A stretch of DNA of 64,000 nt. Source: Paludisphaera rhizosphaerae (GTDB lineage Bacteria; Planctomycetota; Planctomycetia; Isosphaerales; Isosphaeraceae). Below, piece after piece: positions 42,956 through 51,899 of this stretch. The stretch spans positions 124,001 to 188,000 of the forward strand of contig NZ_JAALCR010000014.1 in assembly GCF_011065895.1 (NCBI RefSeq), written 5' to 3'. A program made the position numbers and the translations under genes. Position 1 is the stretch's first letter; each line of letters starts with the position of its first letter. The notes under the pieces are model-generated. The model did no database searches, was not told the DNA's origin, and saw nothing but the letters and a program-made list of their open reading frames with translations.

Positions 42956-44449
42956 ATGATCCGACCTCGCAAGGCTTTGCTGTCGTCCGCCCTCGTCGTC
43001 GTTGTCGGCGGAGTTAGTCCGCTCCTCGCCGGCGAACCGGACCGGGTCACGTTCAACAAGGACGTCGCGCCGATCCTCTTCAACCGCTGCGCCGGCTGTC
43101 ACCGGCCGGGAGAGGTCGCTCCGTTCTCCCTGCTGAGCTATGGCGACGCCGCCAAGCGTTCGGATTTCATCGCGGAGTTGACCGAGAGCCGCAAGATGCC
43201 TCCCTGGAAGGCCGATGCGGGAGTCGGCCATTTCACCGACGCCCGCCGGTTGACCGACGAGGAGATCGCCACGATTCGCAAGTGGGCGGACGCCGGCGCG
43301 GTCGAGGGGAACGCAGCCGACCTGCCGAAGCCTCCCCAGTTCACCGAAGGTTGGCAACTCGGCGAGCCGGACCTGATCGTCAAGATGCCGGAGCCCTACA
43401 CGCTGACGGCCTCCGGACCCGACGAATACCGCTGCTTCGTCCTGCCGGTGAGCATCCCAGCGGGCAAGTACATCGAGTCGATCGAGTTCCGCCCGGGGAA
43501 CCGAAAGATCGTGCATCACGCGGTCATCACGTCGCTCTCGCACAAGGAGGCGGAATCGAAGCTGGCCGCCGGGGATGGCAAGAGCTTCCTTTCGGGCCTG
43601 GCGCCTCCGGGTAAGCTCCTCTCCGGTCCGCTCTCGATCTGGACGCCCGGGATGGAGCCGCACAAGCTCCCCGCGGAGGTCGCCGCCGCCTGGCCGGAGA
43701 ACACCGACCTCGTTCTTCAGCTCCACCTGCACCCGAGCGGCAAGGAAGAGGCTGAGCAGAGCACGCTCGGCTTCTATCTGACGGACAAGAAGCCCACGGC
43801 CCGGTTGCAGATGAACGCCTTCTCCAACAACCGGATCGACATCCCTCCCCGAGATTCGAACTTTCAGGTCCAGGCGTCCAAGACGTTGAACGCCGACGCG
43901 ACGCTGTTCGGCGTCTTCCCGCACCAGCACCTGATCGGCCGCTCGATGAAGGCTGAGGCCACGCTGCCGGATTCGACCAAGGTCCCGCTGATCTCGATCT
44001 CGGATTGGGACTTCAACTGGCAGTATTACTACCGTTATCAGGAGCCCGTCAAACTCCCTGCCGGCACTCGGATCGACGTGAGCTGGAGCTACGACAACTC
44101 GGCCGAGAACCCAGCCAACCCCAGCAAACCGCCGCGTCGCGTGACCTTCGGCGAGCAGACGACGGATGAGATGGCCTTCCTGATCTTCGACGTGATCGCC
44201 AGTGGGCCGGCTCCCGCCGATCGACCGCCGAGCCCCGAGATGATCGCTCGCCGCGTCGACGGGGCCAAGAAGCTCCTCGACAAGGACGGCGACGGCCGTC
44301 TCGATGAGGCGGAGCTGCTGGCCGCTCCCGGCGGCATGGTGAGCGCCGGGGAACTCAAGCGATGGCTCAAGGAGTATGACAAGGACGGCGACGCCAAGCT
44401 CAGCGCCGCCGAGTTGCTGGAGGTCGTGAAGTCCATGAGCCGTCGCTGA
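42956..44449 (+). CDS. Exported cytochrome c / copper monooxygenase-like / EF-hand fusion
   Basis: 497 aa. A signal peptide is followed by one haem site (LFNRCAGCHRPGE) with MPPWKAD supplying a likely axial Met. Residues about 180-400 resemble the two-domain fold of copper type II, ascorbate-dependent monooxygenases: KIVHHAVI, LQLHLHPSG and FPHQHLIG are candidate copper ligands. The C-terminus has two EF-hand loops, DKDGDGRLDEAE and DKDGDAKLSAAE. The order suggests an electron-fed oxidase in the periplasm with calcium-dependent structure. The substrate cannot be inferred. Confidence 0.8.
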   Translation: MIRPRKALLSSALVVVVGGVSPLLAGEPDRVTFNKDVAPILFNRCAGCHRPGEVAPFSLLSYGDAAKRSDFIAELTESRKMPPWKADAGVGHFTDARRLTDEEIATIRKWADAGAVEGNAADLPKPPQFTEGWQLGEPDLIVKMPEPYTLTASGPDEYRCFVLPVSIPAGKYIESIEFRPGNRKIVHHAVITSLSHKEAESKLAAGDGKSFLSGLAPPGKLLSGPLSIWTPGMEPHKLPAEVAAAWPENTDLVLQLHLHPSGKEEAEQSTLGFYLTDKKPTARLQMNAFSNNRIDIPPRDSNFQVQASKTLNADATLFGVFPHQHLIGRSMKAEATLPDSTKVPLISISDWDFNWQYYYRYQEPVKLPAGTRIDVSWSYDNSAENPANPSKPPRRVTFGEQTTDEMAFLIFDVIASGPAPADRPPSPEMIARRVDGAKKLLDKDGDGRLDEAELLAAPGGMVSAGELKRWLKEYDKDGDAKLSAAELLEVVKSMSRR

Positions 44450-44458
44450 GGATGATCG

Positions 44459-45514
44459 TCAGGCGCACTCGGTCCGCCGGAGCAGGGCGTCCACCCCTCC
44501 GGCGACCAGGTGCTGGACCAGGTTGTACACGATGATCGGCAGCATCACGAGCGGCTGAGAACCCATCGTCAGCGAGGCCAGCACCAGTCCCGTACCGTTG
44601 TTGTTCATCCCCAGCCCGAACATCAACGCCACTCGCTGGCCTCGGTCCGCGCCAGCCAGGCGGCCGATCACATGTCCGGCCGCGAAGGTCAGCGTGCAGA
44701 GCCCCGCGACGAACGCCATGATGATCCCGAGGAAATCCCAGTCGGGCTTGGCCAACGCCTGCGGCAGGCACGAAGAGGCATTGGCGTAGCAGAGGATCAA
44801 CAGGGTCACCGGTGCGACGATTTTGAGCCGGCGCTCGACCCTTTGCGTGCGGTCTTCCCCCATGGCCGCTCGCGCGGCGATTCCCAGGACCGAGGGGATC
44901 AACACCCACGCGAACAGGAACGCTCCGGTATCGCTGGCCGCGAGCTGGTGAAGTTCCTCGCCGTAGTGGCTGGGGGCGATCGCCCCCAGGGTGTGCAGCA
45001 GCGCGGGGGTCGTCAAAGGGCTGAGGAGCGTCGAGCCAAGGACCAGGCCCAGGCTCAAGGCCATGTCGCCGTCGGCGGCCTGGGCCCAGCCCGTCGACGA
45101 ACCCGCGATCGGCATCGACGACACGAGGGCCAGGCCGACCAGGACGACGGCCGCCTCGTTGGGGTTGTGCCAGACGCCCAGCGCGGGGACCATGAGGGCG
45201 AGGAACGCCAGCGGCACGATCATGTTGGCCGCCAGACCGGCCAGGATCATCCCCGGCCGACGTCCAAGCCGGCCGATCCGATCGGTTCGCGCTCGCATTC
45301 CGGCGTTGAAGAGGAGCAGCCACAGCAGGAGCTTCGGCGGCGTCGCGGCGATCGGTCCGCGCAGGTGGGCCAACTCCACTAGATCCACCTCCTTGAGCCA
45401 GAGCCCCGGCCCCGGAAGCACGGCGGCGAGCCCGTAGCTGAGAATGATGAGTTTGAGCAGGTGCCTGTGCAGAAAGTGCGATACGGCGGACGTCTTGTCC
45501 ATGACAGCGTTCAT
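44459..45514 (-). CDS. Bile acid:sodium symporter (BASS)-type membrane transporter
   Basis: 351 aa from the ATG at 45514, preceded by GAGGG. About nine to ten hydrophobic segments are present. ALVSSMPIAGSSTGWAQAADGDMALSLGLVLGSTLL (in parts) and ALMFGLGMNNNGTGLVLASLTM correspond to the two discontinuous helix regions of the family, the latter with the Asn/Gly-rich sodium site. The transported substrate is unknown; bacterial members carry various organic anions. A 16-bp palindrome lies just upstream. Confidence 0.82.
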   Translation of the reverse strand: MNAVMDKTSAVSHFLHRHLLKLIILSYGLAAVLPGPGLWLKEVDLVELAHLRGPIAATPPKLLLWLLLFNAGMRARTDRIGRLGRRPGMILAGLAANMIVPLAFLALMVPALGVWHNPNEAAVVLVGLALVSSMPIAGSSTGWAQAADGDMALSLGLVLGSTLLSPLTTPALLHTLGAIAPSHYGEELHQLAASDTGAFLFAWVLIPSVLGIAARAAMGEDRTQRVERRLKIVAPVTLLILCYANASSCLPQALAKPDWDFLGIIMAFVAGLCTLTFAAGHVIGRLAGADRGQRVALMFGLGMNNNGTGLVLASLTMGSQPLVMLPIIVYNLVQHLVAGGVDALLRRTECA

Positions 45515-45555
45515 CGGCTCATCCCTCGACCTTGCGTGGTTGCCCGTCGTCACGA

Positions 45556-45571
45556 GGAGCCGATCGGCTCC
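45556..45571. promoter_or_regulatory. Perfect 16-bp palindrome upstream of the BASS transporter
   Basis: GGAGCCGATCGGCTCC lies about 40 bp upstream of the transporter start. Its position suits an operator; no regulator is assigned. Confidence 0.35.
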
Positions 45572-45756
45572 GTTGGACGAAGCATAGGAGGAGCCGCTGA
45601 GAAGACCGTGAGGGCTGCGTAAGATGTTTCTTATCGTCGGCTCATGGTCCTCTCATCCCGTCGTCCTAGGATGTCACCCGCGTCGAGGGACGGGCCGCCG
45701 CAGTGGACGGAGGTCGGGTCGCCTCACGGTCTCAAGGTGCGAAAAGGAGAGTCGAC

Positions 45757-46326
45757 GTGAGATTCGCCGTACTGTCGCTGGGCCTGGTGATCGCCGCGGG
45801 GTCGGCCTTCGCCGATGAGGAGTCGATCAAGGTCGAGGATCTGCCGAAGGCCGTTCGCTCCGCCGTCAAGAAGAAGTTCCCTGAAGGGAAGCTGGTCTCC
45901 GCCGCCAAGGAGGAGGAAGACGGCAAGACGATCTTTGAAGTCGTCGTCGAGGACGATGATGCGAAGATGGACGTCGCCGTCTCGGCGAAGGGAAAGCTGC
46001 TCGAAGTCGAGAAGACCATCGACGCCGCCAAGCTCCCCAGCGAGGTGACCGCGGCCGTCGAGAAGAAGTTCCCCAAGGCCAAGATCAAGAAGGCCGAGAA
46101 GGTCGTCAAATACGAGGACGAAGACGACGATGAAGACGAGGATGAAGATGAAGACGATGACGTGGACAAGTTCTTCGAGGTCGTCCTCTCCGTCGAAGGC
46201 AAGAAGGACTTCGAGGTGAAGATTTCGCCCAAGGGGAAGATCCTCAAGGACGACGAAGACGACGACCACGAGGAGAAGGAAGAGAAGGGCGACAAGGGCA
46301 AGAAGAAGGAGAAGGGCGACGACTGA
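45757..46326 (+). CDS. Exported acidic PepSY-like protein preceding a two-component pair
   Basis: 189 aa from a GTG at 45757, with AAGGAGA upstream. A signal peptide (VRFAVLSLGLVIAAGSAFA) is followed by two PepSY-like repeats: LPKAVRSAVKKKFPEGKL and LPSEVTAAVEKKFPKAKI, each followed by a beta segment. A run of about 20 Asp/Glu separates them from a third, partial unit, and the tail is Glu/Lys/Asp-rich. PepSY-like proteins often sit beside two-component systems and may be their sensory partner or target. The acidic run could bind cations. Confidence 0.75.
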   Translation: MRFAVLSLGLVIAAGSAFADEESIKVEDLPKAVRSAVKKKFPEGKLVSAAKEEEDGKTIFEVVVEDDDAKMDVAVSAKGKLLEVEKTIDAAKLPSEVTAAVEKKFPKAKIKKAEKVVKYEDEDDDEDEDEDEDDDVDKFFEVVLSVEGKKDFEVKISPKGKILKDDEDDDHEEKEEKGDKGKKKEKGDD

Positions 46327-46411
46327 GCTTCGTCGATGACGAGCGAGGCGACGGCGGCCGTTGGTTTTCAAGCCGGCCGCCGTCGATCGCTGCGCGAGAG
46401 CGGGAGGCGCC

Positions 46412-47107
46412 ATGGGGATTCGGGTCCTGGTGGTCGAGGACGATGCGGAGATCGCCGACTTCATCGTCCGCGGGCTTCGCGAGGAGGGATACACGGTGGA
46501 GTCGGCCTCCAATGGAGTCGACGGCGGCCACGCGCTGGCGCACGGGCCCTGGGATCTCGTCGTACTCGACTGGTGGCTCCCCGGCGCGGACGGTCTCACC
46601 CTGCTCAAACGCTTCCGCCAGGCCGGAAACGTCACGCCCGTCCTCTTCCTGACGGCTCGCGACGCCGTCTCGGACCGGGTCCGCGGCCTCGACGGCGGCG
46701 CGGACGACTATCTCTGCAAACCTTTCGATTTCGAGGAGCTGCTGGCCCGCGTCCGAGCCCTCTCGCGACGGCAGGTCGGCGCGGTTTCCAACGTCCTCAC
46801 GTATGGCGACGTCCACGTCGATTTGACGACCCATCGGGTCGACCGGGCGGGACGACGCCTGGAATTGACGGCCAAGGAATACGCGCTGTTGATCTTCTTC
46901 CTCCGACATCCGGACGAAGTTCTCTCCCGCACTCGAATCTACGAGCACGTCTGGGAGGAACGCTACGACGGCGTGTCGAACACGCTCGAATTCCACGTCA
47001 TGCAGCTTCGCAAGGTGCTGGAAGCTCAGGGAGGGCGGCTGATTCACACTCTCCGAGGGCGGGGTTACACCTTTGGTGCGAACCCCGACGAGGGCGCGGA
47101 CCGATGA
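46412..47107 (+). CDS. OmpR-family response regulator
   Basis: 231 aa from the ATG at 46412, preceded by GGGAGG. Receiver: VVEDD acidic pair, VVLDWWLPGADG with the phospho-acceptor Asp, LTAR Thr, CKPF Lys. The winged-helix DNA-binding domain contains LTAKEYALLIFFLRHPDEVLSR and VMQLRKVLEAQGGRLIHTLRGRGY. The stop overlaps the kinase start, so the pair is co-translated. It is convergent with kdp and could regulate it, but the PepSY-like gene upstream is an equally likely target. Confidence 0.93.
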   Translation: MGIRVLVVEDDAEIADFIVRGLREEGYTVESASNGVDGGHALAHGPWDLVVLDWWLPGADGLTLLKRFRQAGNVTPVLFLTARDAVSDRVRGLDGGADDYLCKPFDFEELLARVRALSRRQVGAVSNVLTYGDVHVDLTTHRVDRAGRRLELTAKEYALLIFFLRHPDEVLSRTRIYEHVWEERYDGVSNTLEFHVMQLRKVLEAQGGRLIHTLRGRGYTFGANPDEGADR

Positions 47108-48594
47108 ACCTGAAACTCGGAACGCGGCTGACCATCTACTACGTCACGGCCATCGCCGTGGTCCTCGTCGGCTTCTCGATCGCCCTGTACCTGCTGGCCT
47201 CCAAGCATCTCAACCGCCAGGCGTACGAACGTCTGGAGGCCGCGCTCAACACACTGTCCGCCGCCGCCGAGATCGAGCCCGACGGCGTGACCTGGGAACC
47301 CGAGGAACGCAGCCTGACCTTCGGCCGGCGCACCCTCGAAGGTCCACTCGTCTGGCGAGTCGCCGACGAACGGGGGACGCGGATCGACGGCTCCTCAACG
47401 GATGAGCCTGACCGCAAGCTGAGTCGTCTGGGAGTCGACGAGGGAGCCGATCGACGCTTCGCCACCTTTGCCGACGACTCAGGCGCGACGTGGCTGGCGA
47501 TGAGTCGACGCCTGGGGCGGCCTCCGACCGCCGCCGCGGAGGCGCCGCTGGCTAGTCCGGAGGAGGGTCGCCACGAGGCGCTGATTCTGTCGGTCGCCTC
47601 CTCGATGGAAGGCGTGCGATCAAACCTCCGCAATCTGGCGTTGACGCTCGCGGGGCTTTCGCTCGCGGTCTGGACCGTCTGCCTGACGACGGGCCGCCGG
47701 CTCTGCCGCGCCGCTCTGCAGCCGTTGACCGACATGGCCGCCGCGGCCGGCGCGATCGAGGGAGACGAGCCGGGACGTCGGTTGCCGATTCCCGCCGCCG
47801 ACGATGAGCTGGCGGAGCTGGGCCGCACGTTCAACGCGCTCCTCGACCGGCTGGGCGAGTCGCTGGAGCGGCAGCAGCGTTTCACCGGAGACGCCTCACA
47901 CCAACTCCGGACGCCCCTGACCTCGGTCCAGGGCCAGGTCGATCTGGCCTTGCGCCAGGACCGCTCGCCGGAGGAGTACCGTCGCGTCCTGACGCTCGTC
48001 CAGTCGAGAACCCGGCACCTTCGGCAGATCGTCGAGGGCCTGATGTTCCTCAGCCGGGCCGACGCCGAGGCGCGCCGGCCGGCGCTTGAGGAAGTGGCGA
48101 TCGACGACTGGCTCAAGGCTCACCTCGACGCCTGGCCGGGACGAGGGCGGGTGGAGGTCGTTCATGACGAGGAGCCGTCGTCGACGCCCTGCCTGGTGCA
48201 TGTTCACGGTCCCCTTCTGGGAGAACTCCTGAACAACCTTCTCGACAACGCCGCGAAGTACGGCCCTCCCGGTTCTCCTATCCAGGTTCGGCTTTCGCGT
48301 CGCGACGCGACGGTGGCGATCTCGGTTTCGGACGAAGGGCCGGGGATCGAGCCGGCCGAGATCGCCCGCCTGTTTGAGCCTTTCTACCGAACCGAGTCGG
48401 CTCGCCTGAAGGGGGCGCCGGGGGTCGGCCTGGGGTTGTCGGTGGCCGCGAGGATCGCCGCAGTCTTCGGTGGGCGGATCACCGTCGAGAACGCGGCTGG
48501 ACGCGGGGCGACGTTCACCGTTCATCTACCGATCAGCGAACGGCCGACGTCGGAAATCGTTCGTCCAGAGCCAGATTCAGTTCCAGCACGTTGA
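47104..48594 (+). CDS. Membrane sensor histidine kinase partner of the OmpR-type regulator
   Basis: 496 aa; the start is fixed by the ATGA overlap. There are two membrane helices (IYYVTAIAVVLVGFSIALYLL near residue 20 and ALTLAGLSLAVWTVCLTTG near residue 190) around a periplasmic sensor. Then come a HAMP domain, an H box (GDASHQLRTPLTS) and an ATPase domain with LLNNLLDNAAKYG, VSDEGPGI and GVGLGLSVAARIA. The last 62 bases overlap the 3' end of kdpC on the other strand. Confidence 0.93.
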   Translation: MNLKLGTRLTIYYVTAIAVVLVGFSIALYLLASKHLNRQAYERLEAALNTLSAAAEIEPDGVTWEPEERSLTFGRRTLEGPLVWRVADERGTRIDGSSTDEPDRKLSRLGVDEGADRRFATFADDSGATWLAMSRRLGRPPTAAAEAPLASPEEGRHEALILSVASSMEGVRSNLRNLALTLAGLSLAVWTVCLTTGRRLCRAALQPLTDMAAAAGAIEGDEPGRRLPIPAADDELAELGRTFNALLDRLGESLERQQRFTGDASHQLRTPLTSVQGQVDLALRQDRSPEEYRRVLTLVQSRTRHLRQIVEGLMFLSRADAEARRPALEEVAIDDWLKAHLDAWPGRGRVEVVHDEEPSSTPCLVHVHGPLLGELLNNLLDNAAKYGPPGSPIQVRLSRRDATVAISVSDEGPGIEPAEIARLFEPFYRTESARLKGAPGVGLGLSVAARIAAVFGGRITVENAAGRGATFTVHLPISERPTSEIVRPEPDSVPAR

Positions 48595-49594
48595 CGAGCG
48601 GCTCGCCGACGAGCCCTGCCAGGGGCGTGAAAGCGTGGGCGCGGACGAGCTTTTCAATCTCAGCGCGAGTCGAGTCGGCCTCACTATCGCTCGGGGCTCG
48701 CTTCGCCGCAACGCGGTCGAGCTGGTAGACGGACAGCGCGTTCCTCAGGGTGATGTGCGGGTCGAGGCCCGAGCCGGACGTCGTCACCATGTCGGCGATC
48801 ACGGGTTCCAGGTCGGCCGCCTTGTCGCGGTTCGCCGGGTCGCTCACCCACAGGTCAAAGAAGTTGGCGTGGACGGCCGGGTCGGAGGCGACAGGCTCGA
48901 TCCGCTTCACCTTTGTTCCGTCGGTCTGGGCGACCTCCACCACGCCGGGCCACCTGCCGGGATGAACGCGGGCAAAGCTCGCGAAGAACGGGGTGACCAG
49001 GTCCTCGGGCTTCGGAGCGTCCGCGTTGGGGTTCGATTTTTTCCAGGCTTCGAGCACCTCGGGGTGTTCATTCGCCCATTGGCGGATGTACTCGCCCTGG
49101 AGGCCGTAGGCCTCGCCGGAGAGGTCGGTTCGAGCCCAGTTCACCGGGCCGGTCGACGAAGCCGAGGCCCAGGCCGCTGCGCGATCGGGGACGGCGGCGA
49201 ACCAGGCGTCGATGTCTTGCTGAGGCGTTCGCGGCTTCGGGCCGGCGCCGGCCGATCGTGAGCCTTGCTTGTAGACGAGGATCGGGCCGATTTGCTGGCA
49301 GACGCGATCGCGGAGCTTAGGGTTGTTCGCACCCCAGTTGCTCCCTCCGGACGCCGTCGCATTGTATGAGGCCGCCGACGGCCGGGGCCAGAAATACTCG
49401 GGCGCGGTGAAGGGCTGCGCGATCAGCCGGGAGCCCTGTGATCCTGCTCCGCCCTTCCCCTCGATCAGACTCCCCGCGGCGGCGCTCGGGAAGAGCAGGC
49501 GTCCCACGCCGAATAACGCCAGCGGGTACAGTCCGCAACATAGAACGACCGTGGCCAGCAGCAAAATCAAACTTGCGCGGATATTGTTCTTCAC
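48533..49594 (-). CDS. kdpC: KdpC, potassium-transporting ATPase subunit C, with a large internal insertion
   Basis: 353 aa, against about 190 in usual KdpC. The N-terminus has one membrane helix (LILLLATVVLCCGLYPLALFG), then GSRLIAQPFTAPEYFWPRPSA and SYNATASGGSNWGANNP. The C-terminal half has TTSGSGLDPHIT and VNVLELNLAL. Between them, about residues 110-280, is a soluble insertion rich in Trp/Ala/Pro with no known match. KdpC stabilises the KdpAB complex and links ATP binding to transport, so the insertion would lie outside the membrane. It is the last gene of the kdp operon. Confidence 0.95.
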   Translation of the reverse strand: MKNNIRASLILLLATVVLCCGLYPLALFGVGRLLFPSAAAGSLIEGKGGAGSQGSRLIAQPFTAPEYFWPRPSAASYNATASGGSNWGANNPKLRDRVCQQIGPILVYKQGSRSAGAGPKPRTPQQDIDAWFAAVPDRAAAWASASSTGPVNWARTDLSGEAYGLQGEYIRQWANEHPEVLEAWKKSNPNADAPKPEDLVTPFFASFARVHPGRWPGVVEVAQTDGTKVKRIEPVASDPAVHANFFDLWVSDPANRDKAADLEPVIADMVTTSGSGLDPHITLRNALSVYQLDRVAAKRAPSDSEADSTRAEIEKLVRAHAFTPLAGLVGEPLVNVLELNLALDERFPTSAVR

Positions 49595-49646
49595 GACGAA
49601 CTCCGATGCATTGAACGTGGACGGATACGACCGCTTGGCGCTCTCT

Positions 49647-51839
49647 TCAAACGACTCCGGGGAGCAGCGACAGAACGACGTCGATCAGCTTGATTCCGAT
49701 GAAAGGAAGGACCACGCCCCCCAGCCCCCAGACGAGCAGGTTGCGCCGGAGCAGGGCGTCGGCGCCGACAGGGCGGTACCTCACTCCCTTCAGGGCGATC
49801 GGGATGAGGCAGGGGATGATGATCGCGTTGAAGATCACCGCCGAGAGGATGGCCGACGTCGGCGACGACAGGCCCATGAAGTCGAGCGCCTTCAACCAGG
49901 GGAGTGTCCCGGCGAACAGGGCGGGGACGATGGCGAAGTACTTCGCCAGGTCGTTGGCGATCGAGAACGTCGTCAGGGCTCCGCGAGTCATCAGCAGTTG
50001 CTTGCCGATCTCCACGACCTCGATGAGCTTGGTCGGGTCGCTGTCGAGGTCGACCATGTTGCCGGCCTCCTTGGCGGCCTGGGTGCCGCTGTTCATGGCG
50101 ACCCCCAGGTCGGCCTGCGCCAGGGCGGGGGCGTCGTTGGTGCCGTCTCCCATCATGGCGACGAGCCGGCCGTCGGCCTGTTCCTTGCGGATGTAGGCGA
50201 GCTTCGCCTCGGGGGTGGCCTCGGCGATGTAGTCGTCGACGCCCGCCTGCCTGGCGATGCTGCCGGCGGTGAGCGGGTTGTCGCCCGTGACCATGACAGT
50301 CCGGATGCCCATCTTGCGGAGCCGTTCGAACCGCTCGCGGATGCCCGGCTTGAGGATGTCCTCCAGGACCACGACGCCGACGATCCGGTTCCCCTCGGCG
50401 ATCAGGAGCGGAGTCGCCCCCTGGGCGGCGTGAACGTCCACCTGCTCCTTCAACCGCGCCGGAGGCGTGCCGTTGGCGGCCAGGACATACCGGAGCACCG
50501 CGTCGGAAGCGCCTTTGCGGATCCTCCGCCCGTCCGGCAGGTCGACGCCGCTCATCCGGGTCTGGGCGGTGAACGGGACGAAGACCGCGCCGGACGGGGG
50601 AGCGGCCGCCGATGCGTTGCCTCCGGGCGTGTGGCGATACAGTTCAACGATGCTCTTGCCCTCAGGCGTCTCGTCGGCGGCGCTCGCCAAGGCGGCCAAC
50701 GCGCCGACCTCCGTCGCGGCCAGGTCGTCCAGTGGCAGGAACTTCGTGGCCTTGCGGTTGCCGATCGTGATGGTCCCCGTCTTGTCCAGCAGCAGCGTGT
50801 CGACGTCGCCGGCCACCTCGACGGCCTTGCCGCTCTTGGCGATCAGGTTCGCCCGAAGGGCTCGATCCATTCCCGCGATGCCGATCGCTGCCAGCAGTGC
50901 GCCGATGGTCGTCGGGATCAGGCAGACGAGCAGAGCGACCAGGGTCGGCACGTCGCTCCCCAGGCTTTTCAGGCCCGTTGCGCCCAGGTATTCGCCCATG
51001 TACGCCTCGGCGTTGGCGGCCATCGGCCAGAGGGCCGCCACGACGATCAGGAAGATCAGCGTGAACGCGGAGAGAACCAGCGATAGCGCGATCTCGTTGG
51101 GCGTCCGCTGCCGTGAAGCCCCTTCCACCAGGGCGATCATTCGGTCGAGGAACGACTTCCCGGCCGTCGCCGTCACGCGGACGATGATGCGGTCGGAGAG
51201 CACTCGCGTCCCGCCGGTCACGCCGCTGCGGTCGCCTCCCGCTTCGCGAACGACCGGGGCGGACTCGCCGGTGATCGCCGACTCGTCGACGCTGGCCACG
51301 CCGGCGACGATCTCGCCGTCTCCGGGGATCGTCTGACCGGCTTCGACGGCGACCAGGTCGCCCTCTTTCAGGTCTGTCGAGGAGACCTCATCGAACTCCG
51401 ACTCGGGCGCGATGAGCATTGCCGCCGGGTTGAGCCCCCTGGCGGTGAGGCGGAACGCCGGCGTCGAGCGGCGGGTCTTTCGCAGCGAATCCGCCTGGGC
51501 CTTGCCGCGGGCCTCGGCGAGAGCCTCGGCGAAGTTGGCGAACAGCACCGTCAACAGCAGCCAGACGTCCAGCGCGAGCAGGTAGCCGAACGTGGCGAGC
51601 GTCGAAGCTGGATCGATCAGCTTGTAAACGGTGTAGACGATCGAGAGGGCGGTCCCGACCTCGACCGTGAACATGACCGGGTTCTTCCACATCCGGTCCG
51701 GCCGGAGCATGACGACGGCCTGCCAGAGGGCCGCCTTGAGCAGGTCGGGGGCGAACAGGCCCTGGCGACGGCTCAGACGTCGGGCCGTCTTCAACTCGTC
51801 GGCCGGTGCTTTCGGGGCCTGGGGGAGCAAAGCAGTCAT
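49647..51839 (-). CDS. kdpB: KdpB, potassium-transporting P-type ATPase catalytic subunit
   Basis: 730 aa, near the family norm. [13 protein letters not shown] holds the phosphorylated Asp, [17 protein letters not shown] the dephosphorylation loop, and [21 protein letters not shown] the hinge. About seven hydrophobic helices are present. The N-terminal 35 residues are a hydrophilic extension. It hydrolyses ATP to drive K+ uptake through KdpA under potassium limitation. Spacing from kdpA is 60 bases and to kdpC 52 bases. Confidence 0.97.
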   Translation of the reverse strand: MTALLPQAPKAPADELKTARRLSRRQGLFAPDLLKAALWQAVVMLRPDRMWKNPVMFTVEVGTALSIVYTVYKLIDPASTLATFGYLLALDVWLLLTVLFANFAEALAEARGKAQADSLRKTRRSTPAFRLTARGLNPAAMLIAPESEFDEVSSTDLKEGDLVAVEAGQTIPGDGEIVAGVASVDESAITGESAPVVREAGGDRSGVTGGTRVLSDRIIVRVTATAGKSFLDRMIALVEGASRQRTPNEIALSLVLSAFTLIFLIVVAALWPMAANAEAYMGEYLGATGLKSLGSDVPTLVALLVCLIPTTIGALLAAIGIAGMDRALRANLIAKSGKAVEVAGDVDTLLLDKTGTITIGNRKATKFLPLDDLAATEVGALAALASAADETPEGKSIVELYRHTPGGNASAAAPPSGAVFVPFTAQTRMSGVDLPDGRRIRKGASDAVLRYVLAANGTPPARLKEQVDVHAAQGATPLLIAEGNRIVGVVVLEDILKPGIRERFERLRKMGIRTVMVTGDNPLTAGSIARQAGVDDYIAEATPEAKLAYIRKEQADGRLVAMMGDGTNDAPALAQADLGVAMNSGTQAAKEAGNMVDLDSDPTKLIEVVEIGKQLLMTRGALTTFSIANDLAKYFAIVPALFAGTLPWLKALDFMGLSSPTSAILSAVIFNAIIIPCLIPIALKGVRYRPVGADALLRRNLLVWGLGGVVLPFIGIKLIDVVLSLLPGVV

Positions 51840-51899
51840 TGTTTCGTCTCAATCCGAATGGGTTCCAGACGCAGGGAATTCACGTCGTCCTGGTTCGGG

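Noticed and set aside
46412-48594. Calling the OmpR-type pair KdpDE
   Set aside because: The kinase lacks the KdpD sensor domain, the genes are convergent to kdp, and a PepSY-like gene precedes them. The KdpD-like domain is on the other side with an NtrC-type regulator.
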